Source: CAZAGO01 sp964485045
GTDB taxonomy: Archaea; Nanobdellota; Nanobdellia; Pacearchaeales; GW2011-AR1
DNA: 16,292 nt
Assembly (NCBI GenBank): GCA_964485045.1
Contig: CAZAGO010000017.1
Span: 1 to 16,292 of the forward strand
Direction: 5' to 3'
In this document: piece after piece, positions 6,721 to 13,537 of the stretch
Layout of the letters: each line of letters opens with the position of its first letter
How positions within the stretch are numbered: position 1 is the first letter of the stretch
Notes under the pieces: model-generated
Database searches by the model: none
The model's input: the letters and a program-made list of their open reading frames with translations, nothing else
Told to the model about the DNA's origin: nothing
Position numbers and translations under genes: made by a program

Positions 6721-6781
6721 AACAAAGCTTTAAACAGTTAAGAAATTTTTTAAATTATTATTCAAAATAAATTATTAAAAG

Positions 6782-7132
6782 CTATTTCTTAGTATACTTA
6801 AACTTATCATTATAATCTGAATGAGGTATTATATCTAAAACAAAAGCAATTATCTCTACTTTCTCATTGTTTGTTAAAGTGTAGAGCATTCTCCAGAAGA
6901 CAGGAAGTTCAACTCGAAATAAATTAGTTATTGAATATTTTTGTTTATACTCTTTAGGAATTAAATTTTTTGCAATGGGATTTCCATAATGAATATTTGA
7001 TTTTATTAATTCTGTCTTGTGGTTAATTGCATTGAGAATCATCTTAGATTGCTTGCTTTTTTGAGCATCAGCATTGATTTTTTTATAGACTTCTTCTGCT
7101 TCAGGAGAAAAGATTATTCTCACGTCTTTCAT
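6782..7132 (-). CDS. RelE/ParE-superfamily toxin
   Basis: A 116-residue protein with RelE-like layout. The N-terminal strand and helix RIIFSPEAEEVYKKINADAQ is followed by a long helix (SKMILNAINHKTELIKS), the region GNPIAKNLIPKEYKQKY, and then the typical beta-sheet core NLFRVELPVFWRMLYTL and VEIIAFVLDIIPHSDYNDKF. RelE-type toxins cut mRNA on the ribosome; ParE relatives target gyrase, and the sequence alone does not separate the two. The conserved Arg and terminal Tyr/Lys residues (FRVE, FWRML, NDKFKY) suit an RNase-like toxin. The start ATG overlaps the stop of the upstream winged-helix gene (ATGA), the usual antitoxin-first order. Very similar archaeal pairs are common in DPANN genomes, to my knowledge. 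Confidence 0.75.
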   Translation of the reverse strand: MKDVRIIFSPEAEEVYKKINADAQKSKQSKMILNAINHKTELIKSNIHYGNPIAKNLIPKEYKQKYSITNLFRVELPVFWRMLYTLTNNEKVEIIAFVLDIIPHSDYNDKFKYTKK

Positions 7133-7407
7133 AATTCCATTCCTTTCAAAATTGCTTTTTTTAGATTTGAATTATTATTTTCCATCCAAGTTATACCTTT
7201 CAGAGATACTGCTATTTTATTACTTTTTTCTAAGTACTCAAGAATTACCATAAGTGTGATGTGATTTACCTGTTTTGGTAACCTTCTTTTTATCTCTGCA
7301 ATAGAAATTATACTCTCATTTGAATTTTTGATAGTTTCTTCAACCATCATTACTGTATTTAATGTGGGCCAATGAATTCTTTTCTCTATTCTCTTTATTT
7401 GTATCAT
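7129..7407 (-). CDS. Winged-helix protein, putative antitoxin of the RelE-type toxin
   Basis: A 92-residue protein with a winged-helix pattern: helix HWPTLNTVMMVEETIKNS, then the helix-turn-helix SIAEIKRRLPKQVNHITLMVILEYLEKSN (about 36-64), and the wing KIAVSLKGITWMENN. The C-terminal 18 residues (NLKKAILKGMEL) are an amphipathic helix that could bind the toxin. It is the first gene of a two-gene unit with a 4-nt ATGA overlap to the toxin. The antitoxin role is inferred from this order and overlap. A short inverted repeat AGTTA/TAACT flanking an AT-rich core (7420-7437) sits just upstream, as expected for autoregulation. Confidence 0.65.
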   Translation of the reverse strand: MIQIKRIEKRIHWPTLNTVMMVEETIKNSNESIISIAEIKRRLPKQVNHITLMVILEYLEKSNKIAVSLKGITWMENNNSNLKKAILKGMEL

Positions 7408-7419
7408 ATTATAGCTTTT

Positions 7420-7437
7420 AGTTATTTAATTGTAACT
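7420..7437 (-). promoter_or_regulatory. Possible promoter/operator of the winged-helix/RelE module
   Basis: AGTTA (7420-7424) and TAACT (7433-7437) enclose TTTAATTG. The AT-rich core is about 21 nt upstream of ATG 7407, somewhat closer than other TATA boxes here, so the assignment is weak. Confidence 0.35.
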
Positions 7438-7454
7438 AATTGATATGTTTTAAT

Positions 7455-7554
7455 NNNNNNNNNNNNNNNNNNNNNNNNNNNNNNNNNNNNNNNNNNNNNN
7501 NNNNNNNNNNNNNNNNNNNNNNNNNNNNNNNNNNNNNNNNNNNNNNNNNNNNNN
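7455..7554. other. Scaffold gap (100 N) within the 7408-7663 intergenic region
   Basis: Exactly 100 N, the usual placeholder for an unsized gap, between the toxin-antitoxin module and the S-layer gene. The known flanks (7408-7454 and 7555-7663) hold no ORF. The left part has the module's promoter region, and the right part has the S-layer terminator plus a small imperfect hairpin (AAAGTTTC/GAACCTTT, about 7605-7624). Genes could be missing in the gap. Confidence 0.97.
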
Positions 7555-7621
7555 TAAAGCTATTCCGTTAAAAAAATAAATCAAACACTGAAGCGAATTC
7601 TTTTAAAGTTTCCACTGAACC

Positions 7622-7660
7622 TTTAAAAAAATAAAGAAAAAGAAAAAAAATAAAAAATTC
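7622..7660 (-). terminator. U-tract terminator of the S-layer gene
   Basis: Directly after the S-layer stop (7664-7666) the minus strand carries several T runs separated by single other bases. This is the U-rich, hairpin-independent kind of archaeal terminator and is the longest such tract in the window, fitting a highly expressed gene. Confidence 0.7.
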
Positions 7661-7663
7661 TGT

Positions 7664-10168
7664 TTAAGCAGATGTAACGATTTCCTCAGCAACAGTAGCA
7701 GATGTACCTTTGTAGTTTTTGCTTGTATCTGGCTTTTTGTTTATCAAGTACTGAACACCATTTACGGTATCAGCAGCATCATAACCAGCGACAACAAGTG
7801 CCACTTTTCCAGATGTGTAAGCTCCACTAACGCTCTTGATTAAGAATTGTCCTGAACCTACTCCAGTTTCTGCAGTAAATGCAGCACCACAAGTTGGACC
7901 AGAAAATCCTAACACCTTAGCAGCAGCTGTATTAATACAGCTTCCACCAACGATAATCAAGTTCTTAGAACTTACAGAAGCAACTTCAGCATCAGTAACC
8001 AAAACAGCTCCAGATGATGAATCTCCTTCGGAGATAACAGCACCAGCTTCAGTTATGAAAGCGTCAAGATACATTTGTTCTTTTGGATAAGTCAGAGTAA
8101 CAAAGTCTTGGTTTGCATCAGAGCTATCAAATAGTACATATGTACCAAATGAGTCTATGTAACCAGTGTAATCTGAATCATCAAAAGCAGAGTTTGCATT
8201 TGCTGTAGCAGTGAACACAGGAGCTAATACTGTAGAGTATGTTCCAGTGTCATTTGTTTTAACTAAAACCGCATTTTCTGTAGTGATAGTAGCTTCAGCT
8301 TTATCGTCGTCTTCAACGAACAATAATGCAGGATTTTCTTCTACAGTAGCAGATGTGTCTGCATCAGTGGATATACCAATTGTAATGTCACTGTTACTAC
8401 CGTTTGCAGCACGAGTTACAATATACTTTACACTTCCAACAGTTTCAGTAGCTGAAGAAGCATTGATAGCAGTTAAACTACCAGTAGGCAATTCAAATAC
8501 TGTACCATCAGTAACATTGGTAATTGTTAAATCGTCTGTGTAAGCAAATTTATGGTTTTTACCACTAACAAGCTCTATGTAAGGATAAATTGCTACTTTT
8601 CCAGTACCACTGTCTAAACTATAATCGCTACTTGTAACAGTAACGGTTGTAGCACTAACATTTGTAACTGTGTAAGTTTGTCCACTAATAGTTATTGTCT
8701 GTCCTGAAGTAAAGTCCTTGTTGTCAATACTATAAGTATTGCCTGTAAACAAATCTTTGAATCCAACATCATCAGTTGTAGGACTAACTCCTACATTGAC
8801 CTTTGTCATTTGCATGAAATGTTGTTTTGTTCCGCTATTCAAGATGAAGTAATCATCTTCTGCGATAGCAGCACCTTCCCAAAGGTGGACTGTTCCAGTG
8901 TCGTCAGCTGTGGCATTCTGATATGTAAATGGAATTGTTTTTTCATTTCCACTTTTATCTGTAGCTGTAACTGCTAATTCTCTATTTCCTGCTTTCTTTA
9001 TTGAAAGTGATGTTCTAGTTGTAGAAACATCTTCTTCACCTTCAAGAGTAGGTCCATTTTCAATGGATGCAAGATTAATCTTTACGCTACCGAAAACCGG
9101 ATCAACGAATTCATCTCCTACTAAAAGATGATTGTTATCGTTATCCTCAGCTGCAACTGCAATAACCATCTTAGTTGTAGCATTTACTCCTCCTGAGATG
9201 TATACTTTTGTTCCTTCGATTTCCTCATCATCTGAACCAGTTAAAACTTCATTACCATCTTCAAAGGTAAGTTTGTCCGCTCCAACTTGAAGCTCAGCAT
9301 GACCTGAATTTTCACCTGTTCTGAATACAGTCTTTACGAAAACATCAACATCTCCTCCTAAGAATCCTTTTGTTTGACCCTCAGTGAAAGTTTTTGTTTC
9401 TCCATTAACTGTAATACTAGCCTGTGGCGTAGCAGCATCACTAATTCCGTTAAGAGTTACAGTGTAGGTTTCATCTCCAACTGTTAAAGTTGTAGTTTCA
9501 CCTATTTGGACTGTCTGAGCATCGCTTCCTCCCAATAAAACAAGGGTATCAGCATCTGTAGACGTTCCAACAGTGTAAGTATTTCCGAATAAAGTGATAA
9601 CTTCTCCTTCAGAGTCAGTTGCATTGAATGGAACCGCATCATCAAAAGTGACAGTTAAATTATACAATCCAGTATTTACTGCTGTTGTAAGAGTAGTCAT
9701 CAAAGCTGGGTCATCTAAATCATTATCAGAATTCCCAAAATCGAATACTCCTCCAGCAAGAACTGAAATTGTCTGTTCATAGTCGTAATCTGTTCCATCA
9801 TTATCAGTGAAAGTTCCATCAGCTAATGTGGTAGCTAAATCATCTTTTGTGATAGTTTGAATATTTTCATTCAATTCATCTTTAAGATAAACATAACTAC
9901 TTCCATCAGCAAGTGATGCAGACTCTCCACTTACAGTTGAACTCCCTGTAGAAGATATATACTTCTTAAGGTCTGTTTGGATATTTCCAGCATACTGTTG
10001 ATCTAAAGCAGATACTCCTTGTCCAGTACCATAAACGATTGCAGTGTCTGCAACTCCTCCTGACACGAAAGGTGCAGGATAGCTAGCAGCAGCAGCAACT
10101 CCCATGGTCATACCTGTCATAAGTGTACTTATTGCTATTGCTGAGATTTTTTTAAAATTAAATCTCAT
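7664..10168 (-). CDS. Major S-layer protein
   Basis: An 834-residue exported protein with a signal peptide (RFNFKK, hydrophobic ISAIAISTLMTGMTMGVAAAA, cleavage near residue 28) followed by SYPAPFVSGGVADTAIVYGTG, the typical start of mature archaeal S-layer proteins of the Methanococcus-like SLP group. The rest is Thr/Ser/Gly/Asp-rich beta-sheet sequence with many N-x-S/T sequons. The two cysteines near the end (GGSCINTAAAKVLGFSGPTCG) lie in the conserved C-terminal S-layer domain that returns to the N-terminal fold. No C-terminal anchor is present, so it should assemble by lattice contacts. Base composition is visibly less AT-rich than in the neighbours, and codons look selected for high expression. 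It has a strong promoter and long structured leader upstream and a long T tract downstream. The Shine-Dalgarno AAAGGAGGT ends 16 nt before the ATG, unusually far. Confidence 0.9.
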   Translation of the reverse strand: MRFNFKKISAIAISTLMTGMTMGVAAAASYPAPFVSGGVADTAIVYGTGQGVSALDQQYAGNIQTDLKKYISSTGSSTVSGESASLADGSSYVYLKDELNENIQTITKDDLATTLADGTFTDNDGTDYDYEQTISVLAGGVFDFGNSDNDLDDPALMTTLTTAVNTGLYNLTVTFDDAVPFNATDSEGEVITLFGNTYTVGTSTDADTLVLLGGSDAQTVQIGETTTLTVGDETYTVTLNGISDAATPQASITVNGETKTFTEGQTKGFLGGDVDVFVKTVFRTGENSGHAELQVGADKLTFEDGNEVLTGSDDEEIEGTKVYISGGVNATTKMVIAVAAEDNDNNHLLVGDEFVDPVFGSVKINLASIENGPTLEGEEDVSTTRTSLSIKKAGNRELAVTATDKSGNEKTIPFTYQNATADDTGTVHLWEGAAIAEDDYFILNSGTKQHFMQMTKVNVGVSPTTDDVGFKDLFTGNTYSIDNKDFTSGQTITISGQTYTVTNVSATTVTVTSSDYSLDSGTGKVAIYPYIELVSGKNHKFAYTDDLTITNVTDGTVFELPTGSLTAINASSATETVGSVKYIVTRAANGSNSDITIGISTDADTSATVEENPALLFVEDDDKAEATITTENAVLVKTNDTGTYSTVLAPVFTATANANSAFDDSDYTGYIDSFGTYVLFDSSDANQDFVTLTYPKEQMYLDAFITEAGAVISEGDSSSGAVLVTDAEVASVSSKNLIIVGGSCINTAAAKVLGFSGPTCGAAFTAETGVGSGQFLIKSVSGAYTSGKVALVVAGYDAADTVNGVQYLINKKPDTSKNYKGTSATVAEEIVTSA

Positions 10169-10423
10169 TGTTAATATTTTTTAAACCTCCTTTCAGCTCT
10201 ATGAATATATTGCCTATGGCAATTCCCAGCCGATATTTGGCAATAGGGTGAGCCAAAAACATCTTTTGAGTATGATTTTTTCATTTTTTTATCCCCTATT
10301 TAGAACCCTGTTAAAGGTTCATATGCCCTTGAAGGACACACTATGCCTCTTTCAAGGCATACCTACCCTAAACAATTTTAGTTTAAAAAGGTTATTGTTC
10401 ATATTTTCGGAAAGTGCTAAAAA
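10169..10423 (-). promoter_or_regulatory. Structured 5' leader (about 255 nt) of the S-layer mRNA
   Basis: Between the predicted transcript start (about 10423) and the S-layer ATG lie three hairpins. They are ATGCC-C-TTGAA/TTCAAGGCAT (10323-10333 with 10351-10360; the inner TATGCC/GGCATA at 10342-10347 and 10356-10361 is an alternative), GAACC/GGTTC (10303-10307 with 10316-10320) and ATTGCC-TAT-GGCAAT (10209-10223). The last competes with TATTGCC/GGCAATA (10208-10214 with 10239-10245), so two exclusive folds exist upstream of the Shine-Dalgarno sequence (GGAGGT, 10185-10190). The leader is unusual in a genome whose other promoters are mainly leaderless. Confidence 0.6.
10171..10284 (-). CDS. 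Possible 37-codon leader peptide (uORF) of the S-layer mRNA
   Basis: Inside the S-layer leader an ATG (10284) preceded by AGGGGAT opens a 37-codon frame that begins MKKSYSKDVFGSPYC and ends RAERRFKKY. It reads through the strong Shine-Dalgarno sequence (as Glu-Arg-Arg) and stops at TAA 10171-10173, two nucleotides before the S-layer ATG. This is an arrangement for termination-reinitiation coupling. The peptide is basic with no recognised family. A frame of this length can arise by chance, so only its position gives support. Confidence 0.35.
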   Translation of the reverse strand: MKKSYSKDVFGSPYCQISAGNCHRQYIHRAERRFKKY

Positions 10424-10443
10424 ATACCTCTTTTTTGGGTTTT

Positions 10444-10468
10444 TATTTATAAACCTTTCGGTGTCACC
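10444..10468 (-). promoter_or_regulatory. Strong S-layer promoter with abutting palindrome
   Basis: On the minus strand CGAAAGG (BRE, 10454-10460) precedes TTTATAAATA (TATA, 10444-10453), the best promoter match in the window. The palindrome GGTG-T-CACC (10460-10468) touches the BRE. A second inverted repeat, GTATGTAT/ATGCATAC (10472-10479 with 10486-10493), lies just upstream. Both are candidate regulator sites. Confidence 0.75.
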
Positions 10469-10554
10469 CTGGTATGTATACAGATATGCATACGCTAAAA
10501 ACTAAAGATTTATTAATATAGGGTAATTTTATATAATATATATTAAAAAAGAGA

Positions 10555-10598
10555 CTATATTATATTTAGAAGATAATAATTAAAGAATATTCATAAAA
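10555..10598 (+). promoter_or_regulatory. Promoter of the HVO_A0114-type regulator
   Basis: TATATTATATTTA (about 10557-10569) is centred about 36 nt before ATG 10599, giving a short leader of about 10 nt. It diverges from the S-layer promoter, leaving about 90 nt (10469-10556) of very AT-rich DNA with no gene. Confidence 0.5.
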
Positions 10599-10955
10599 AT
10601 GGCTTCAAAAAAGAACATAGAAATAACAATAAAAGAATCAAAAGGAGCATTCTCTATTTTTAGGCAACAAGATGGTTCTTCAAAAAAAGATTATGATTTT
10701 TCAGGAACTCTAGTTCTTAGGCAGCTCTTAAGCAATGAAAAAGCTAGAATTTTACATGTTATTAAAACAAAAAAACCAAAATCAATATATGATTTGGCTA
10801 AGACTTTAAACAGAGGTTTCAAATCGGTAAATGATGATATAAAATTCCTTCAAAGGTTTGGATTTATAGATTTAGTTGAAGAAAAAACAAAGAATAGAAA
10901 GAGATACAAGCCAGTAATTGCAATAGATGAAATAACTTTTCACTTTAAAATCTAA
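10599..10955 (+). CDS. Winged-helix DNA-binding protein, HVO_A0114 type
   Basis: A 118-residue protein. The region LLSNEKARILHVIKTKKPKSIYDLAKTLNRGFKSVNDDIKFLQRFGFIDL (about 44-93) is a winged helix, with recognition helix around NRGFKSVNDDIKFL and wing EEKTKNRKRYKPVI. This pattern and the ending matching 'xxIxFxF' agree with the HVO_A0114 family of putative archaeal regulators (COG4190-like). The N-terminal part (IEITIKESKGAFSIFRQQDGS) has beta-strand character. It stands alone, divergent from the S-layer gene and 9 bp from the convergent pilin operon end, so it could regulate either; the palindromes at the S-layer promoter are possible targets. Such proteins are also known as antitoxin-like partners, but no toxin is adjacent. 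Confidence 0.7.
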   Translation: MASKKNIEITIKESKGAFSIFRQQDGSSKKDYDFSGTLVLRQLLSNEKARILHVIKTKKPKSIYDLAKTLNRGFKSVNDDIKFLQRFGFIDLVEEKTKNRKRYKPVIAIDEITFHFKI

Positions 10956-10964
10956 TTTTAAATA

Positions 10965-11695
10965 TCAGTAATAAGCTTTAAATTCAATTCTAAAGTCTTT
11001 TCCGTTTCTTGTTAGCTCTTGAACTGCACCTTTTACTTTTCTTGTTTGATTCCCATAACCTATTGTTTTAAAGTGCTCGCCATTCACACTCATATTCAAA
11101 ACATATCCTTTTACAGCAGAGTCTACTCCAACATTCCAGCTATCATTAGAAACCTTTTCAATTTCTTTAATTAAAACATCACAAACTTTTCTTTCATCAA
11201 AGCAGTTTTCATTAGTATAACATCTGAATATCAAATCTTTAACCAAAAGATAGTCCAAATTATTTGAATCTTTGCAATCGCTTGTCTTTTGATTTAAGGC
11301 TTGAAGAAAACTTTCCACCTCATAGCTTTCTACTATACTCTTCTGAGGAGATTTTATAGAAAAACCAAGAAAGATTATAATTATAATTGCAACTATAACT
11401 ATTATCATAGAAAACCCCACTATTTCTTCCTGTGCTCTTTTAGGCATAGCTTCTAAAATCTTTGATTTTTGTTCCTGTGCTCTTTTAGGNNNNNNNNNNN
11501 NNNNNNNNNNNNNNNNNNNNNNNNNNNNNNNNNNNNNNNNNNNNNNNNNNNNNNNNNNNNNNNNNNNNNNNNNNNNNNNNNNNNNNNNNCTCTTTTAGGC
11601 ATAGCTTCTAAAATCTTTGATTTTTGTTCCTGTGCTCTTTTAGGAATAGCTTCAGTTTCTTCTATCCTATTAAAATTATTTTTTTTGTTGTTCAT
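10965..11695 (-). CDS. Pilin-like protein with repeat-extended class III leader (interrupted by gap)
   Basis: The 3' part encodes MPKRAQEEIVGF followed by a membrane helix (MIIVIVAIIIIIFLGF) and a secreted domain of about 125 residues with four cysteines. KRA|Q followed by E and a hydrophobic helix is the class III (archaellin/pilin) processing pattern cut by an archaeal prepilin peptidase. The 5' part, right of a 100-N gap, starts at ATG 11695, which overlaps the upstream stop (ATGA), and encodes 16 residues and then 15-residue repeats PKRAQEQKSKILEAM. The left flank of the gap continues the same repeat into MPKRAQEE. The two parts are out of phase only because the gap size is arbitrary; I treat them as one gene. 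Internal ATG 11447 is an alternative start that would give a normal short leader. Confidence 0.6.
11427..11644 (-). repeat. 45-bp in-frame tandem repeat with prepilin cleavage motif
   Basis: Identical 45-bp units occur at 11445-11489 and 11600-11644, and flanking partial units (11427-11444 and 11590-11599) extend the array into both sides of the gap. Each unit encodes PKRAQEQKSKILEAM; the outermost copy has I instead of the preceding M (GAATAGC versus GCATAGC on the + strand). The array length is unknown because the assembly broke inside it. Confidence 0.85.
11490..11589. other. Scaffold gap (100 N) inside the tandem repeat
   Basis: Exactly 100 N. Both flanks end in the same CTCTTTTAGG of the 45-bp repeat, so the gap is a repeat-induced assembly break: the true distance may be zero or several repeat units. 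Confidence 0.97.
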
Positions 11696-12207
11696 TCTAA
11701 TCTTTTGTAAGTTACCATTACTTTTGCAACATCACATTTATTATAACTCTCTCCTTCAAAACTTTCTTTCTTACATAATGATACAAAATTAGAGGAATCA
11801 ACACCTCTCGTTTCTTTTTCGTATATTTTTATTCTATCGCATCTTGGATAGTTATTTAGAGTGCACTGTGTTCCATTGAATTCGAGAGGAACTTTTACTA
11901 TCTCTATGTTTTCAATTCCCCAGAAATATTTATAATTATCTGCATTTTGTTTAAGAGCCATTACTTTATCTGCATCTATACAGTCTATTTTATTTCCTCC
12001 GAAAGATGCTCCACAAGAAAATTCTGGAGAGTTTGCAATTTTTGATGCAAGAAGCATAGCATTTTCTTCATTCAATAGAGTAGCACTTCCTCTTAAATCA
12101 GAATATTTAAGTGTGAGAATAAATACTCCGGCAAGTACAAAGAAAATTGTTATGGCCATTAGTAAGAATGCCATTTGTTGTATTTTTAATTGTCCTTTTT
12201 TTATCAT
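11692..12207 (-). CDS. Pilin-like protein with class III-type leader
   Basis: With the ATG at 12207 (2 nt after the upstream stop; a TTG at 12216 is less likely) the protein has 171 residues and starts MIKKGQLKIQQMAFLLMA. KKG|Q followed by a long hydrophobic helix (AFLLMAITIFFVLAGVFIL) is a prepilin-peptidase site. After the helix comes LKYSDLRGSATLLNEENAMLLASKIANSPEFSC, a charged helix and then a small domain with five more cysteines (KIDCID, TQCTLNNYPRCDR, SLCKK, NKCDV). It is the second of three consecutive pilin-like genes; its TGA overlaps the next ATG (ATGA). It is probably a minor pilin or a subunit of a surface filament; the exact filament type cannot be told. Confidence 0.7.
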   Translation of the reverse strand: MIKKGQLKIQQMAFLLMAITIFFVLAGVFILTLKYSDLRGSATLLNEENAMLLASKIANSPEFSCGASFGGNKIDCIDADKVMALKQNADNYKYFWGIENIEIVKVPLEFNGTQCTLNNYPRCDRIKIYEKETRGVDSSNFVSLCKKESFEGESYNKCDVAKVMVTYKRLE

Positions 12208-12209
12208 TT

Positions 12210-13121
12210 TTACCAAAGCCTACAACTAGCCACCTCGTTATCTTTAGCTATTTCTTCTGCGATCTTATTTACTATTATTAAATCTCTTGAACTCTCCAAG
12301 TTTTTTGCAATAGATGAAAGAGACATTAAATTTAGATTAGAATTGCAATCTTTTTTTGAAACCAAAACCGCTTTATTTCTATATAAGTTTGAAAGAGAGT
12401 CTATTCTTTTCATAAGCCTTTTTACTTGACACTCATAAACAAATGGATCTGAAAAAATTGCGGCATACATAAGTGCATCTCCTTCAAAATATAGTCTATT
12501 AGATTTTTTTACAACAACTTTTCCATCGTAATCTACTTTAATATCACAATCTCCTTGTAAAAAACAAACTTTTATTGAATTTTCAGAACAATTCTTTAGT
12601 TGAATATTTGCTGGATTTAAACTATTTAGTTCATTTTTTATTTTTTCTGGAGCATCTATAAAACAATATGTGTCTTTCGAAGGACTTAAGTATATCAAAT
12701 CTGCAACTTTAAAGGGCATCTCAAATGGCTTTGAAAATAAATAAAATTTTTTCCCCTCAGAATAATTTTTTGCAAAGATATATTTATTTTGAAAAGAAAT
12801 TCTCATATTAGTGTCTGTCCATTTCTTAAAATTTAATTGTGAAATTTTTATTTGTTGTTCTCCAAAAAGTCCTCCATTTGAACATTCATCATAAATTCTC
12901 GTCTCAACTGGAAGAATTATAAAAGTCGTTTGCCCGCTCTGAAATCCTGTTTCGAGAGGATTTAAAAGAATTCCTATTTCTTTTCCTATCTTTAAATCCA
13001 TTTCAGTCTCTCCAGTGTTAATTAACTTTACAGAAATATATACTGCTAAAAATAATATGAATGCTCCAACAAGAGAAGCAAAAATCCAGACAAAAGGAAG
13101 TTGCATAGCCTTTTTTTTCAT
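12210..13121 (-). CDS. Pilin-like membrane-anchored protein, function unknown
   Basis: A 303-residue protein beginning MKKKAMQLPFVWIFASLVGA. A basic leader KKKA and then one hydrophobic helix (FVWIFASLVGAFILFLAVYISVKLI) resemble the class III leaders of the neighbours, though Met stands where Gln is usual. The long external part has an N-terminal helix-like stretch (TEMDLKIGKEIGILLNPLETGFQ), a beta-rich middle and a C-terminal helical segment with several cysteines, ending ASCRLW. ATG 13121 overlaps the HEPN gene stop (ATGA), and the following gene starts 2 nt after its own stop. It thus lies in one operon with the wHTH-MNT and HEPN genes upstream and two more pilin-like genes downstream. No enzyme motif is recognised. 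Confidence 0.65.
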   Translation of the reverse strand: MKKKAMQLPFVWIFASLVGAFILFLAVYISVKLINTGETEMDLKIGKEIGILLNPLETGFQSGQTTFIILPVETRIYDECSNGGLFGEQQIKISQLNFKKWTDTNMRISFQNKYIFAKNYSEGKKFYLFSKPFEMPFKVADLIYLSPSKDTYCFIDAPEKIKNELNSLNPANIQLKNCSENSIKVCFLQGDCDIKVDYDGKVVVKKSNRLYFEGDALMYAAIFSDPFVYECQVKRLMKRIDSLSNLYRNKAVLVSKKDCNSNLNLMSLSSIAKNLESSRDLIIVNKIAEEIAKDNEVASCRLW

Positions 13122-13537
13122 TTGATATCCTTTAGGTATTTTTCAACCAGATATTTAATCATTTTTTCAATATCTTCTTTTATCTCTTTTACTTCTTCTA
13201 CAGAAATATCTTCTCCATAGTAATTTATAGAATTCCTTATTTTTCTTATTCTATCAAATTTGATAGCAAAAGCATGTTCATTTATTTCTTTTAAATAATA
13301 GGTGAATGCTTCATGCTCATAAATTTTGTATCCTTTCAAAGAAACAAGAGATTCAAGTATGCTCCTTAAAACCTCATAATAATTAGTGGTTATTTTTCTT
13401 CCGGAATCTTCATTAATCTTTAATGTTTCCAGAAATTTCAAATCTCTGAGAGAATTTTTTAACAGAGATTTTGCTAAGGGGATATCTTTTTCTGAAATTC
13501 TTGCCTTCTTATTTTTTATAAATTCCTCAAATTTCAT
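13118..13537 (-). CDS. HEPN-domain protein, putative toxin of an MNT/HEPN pair
   Basis: A 139-residue, nearly all-helical protein of the HEPN fold: helices around AKSLLKNSLRDLKFLETL, TNYYEVLRSILESLVSLKGYKIYEHEAF and DRIRKIRNSINYYGEDIS, then a charged C-terminal helix. HEPN toxins are RNases with an R-x4-6-H motif. Here the equivalent position reads R101-N-S-I-N-Y106-Y107, with Tyr where His is expected. Such variants occur in archaeal short HEPN proteins, but the RNase activity may be altered or lost. The gene overlaps the MNT gene before it and the pilin-like gene after it by ATGA on both sides. The pair's role (toxin plus antitoxin that AMPylates HEPN Tyr residues) is known for other MNT/HEPN systems and is inferred here. 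Confidence 0.75.
   Translation of the reverse strand: MKFEEFIKNKKARISEKDIPLAKSLLKNSLRDLKFLETLKINEDSGRKITTNYYEVLRSILESLVSLKGYKIYEHEAFTYYLKEINEHAFAIKFDRIRKIRNSINYYGEDISVEEVKEIKEDIEKMIKYLVEKYLKDIK

Noticed and set aside
7836..8543. Open frames on the + strand inside the S-layer gene
   Set aside because: They are antisense to a well-supported 834-codon gene with signal peptide and S-layer features; their composition follows from the repetitive Thr/Val/Ala codons on the other strand.
11427..11644. CRISPR-like or minisatellite non-coding repeat
   Set aside because: Units are contiguous without spacers, 45 bp long, and in frame with a pilin-like gene; they read as a protein repeat.
11469..11792. 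Plus-strand frame across the second gap
   Set aside because: It reads through N and is antisense to two pilin-like genes; no supporting start or family.
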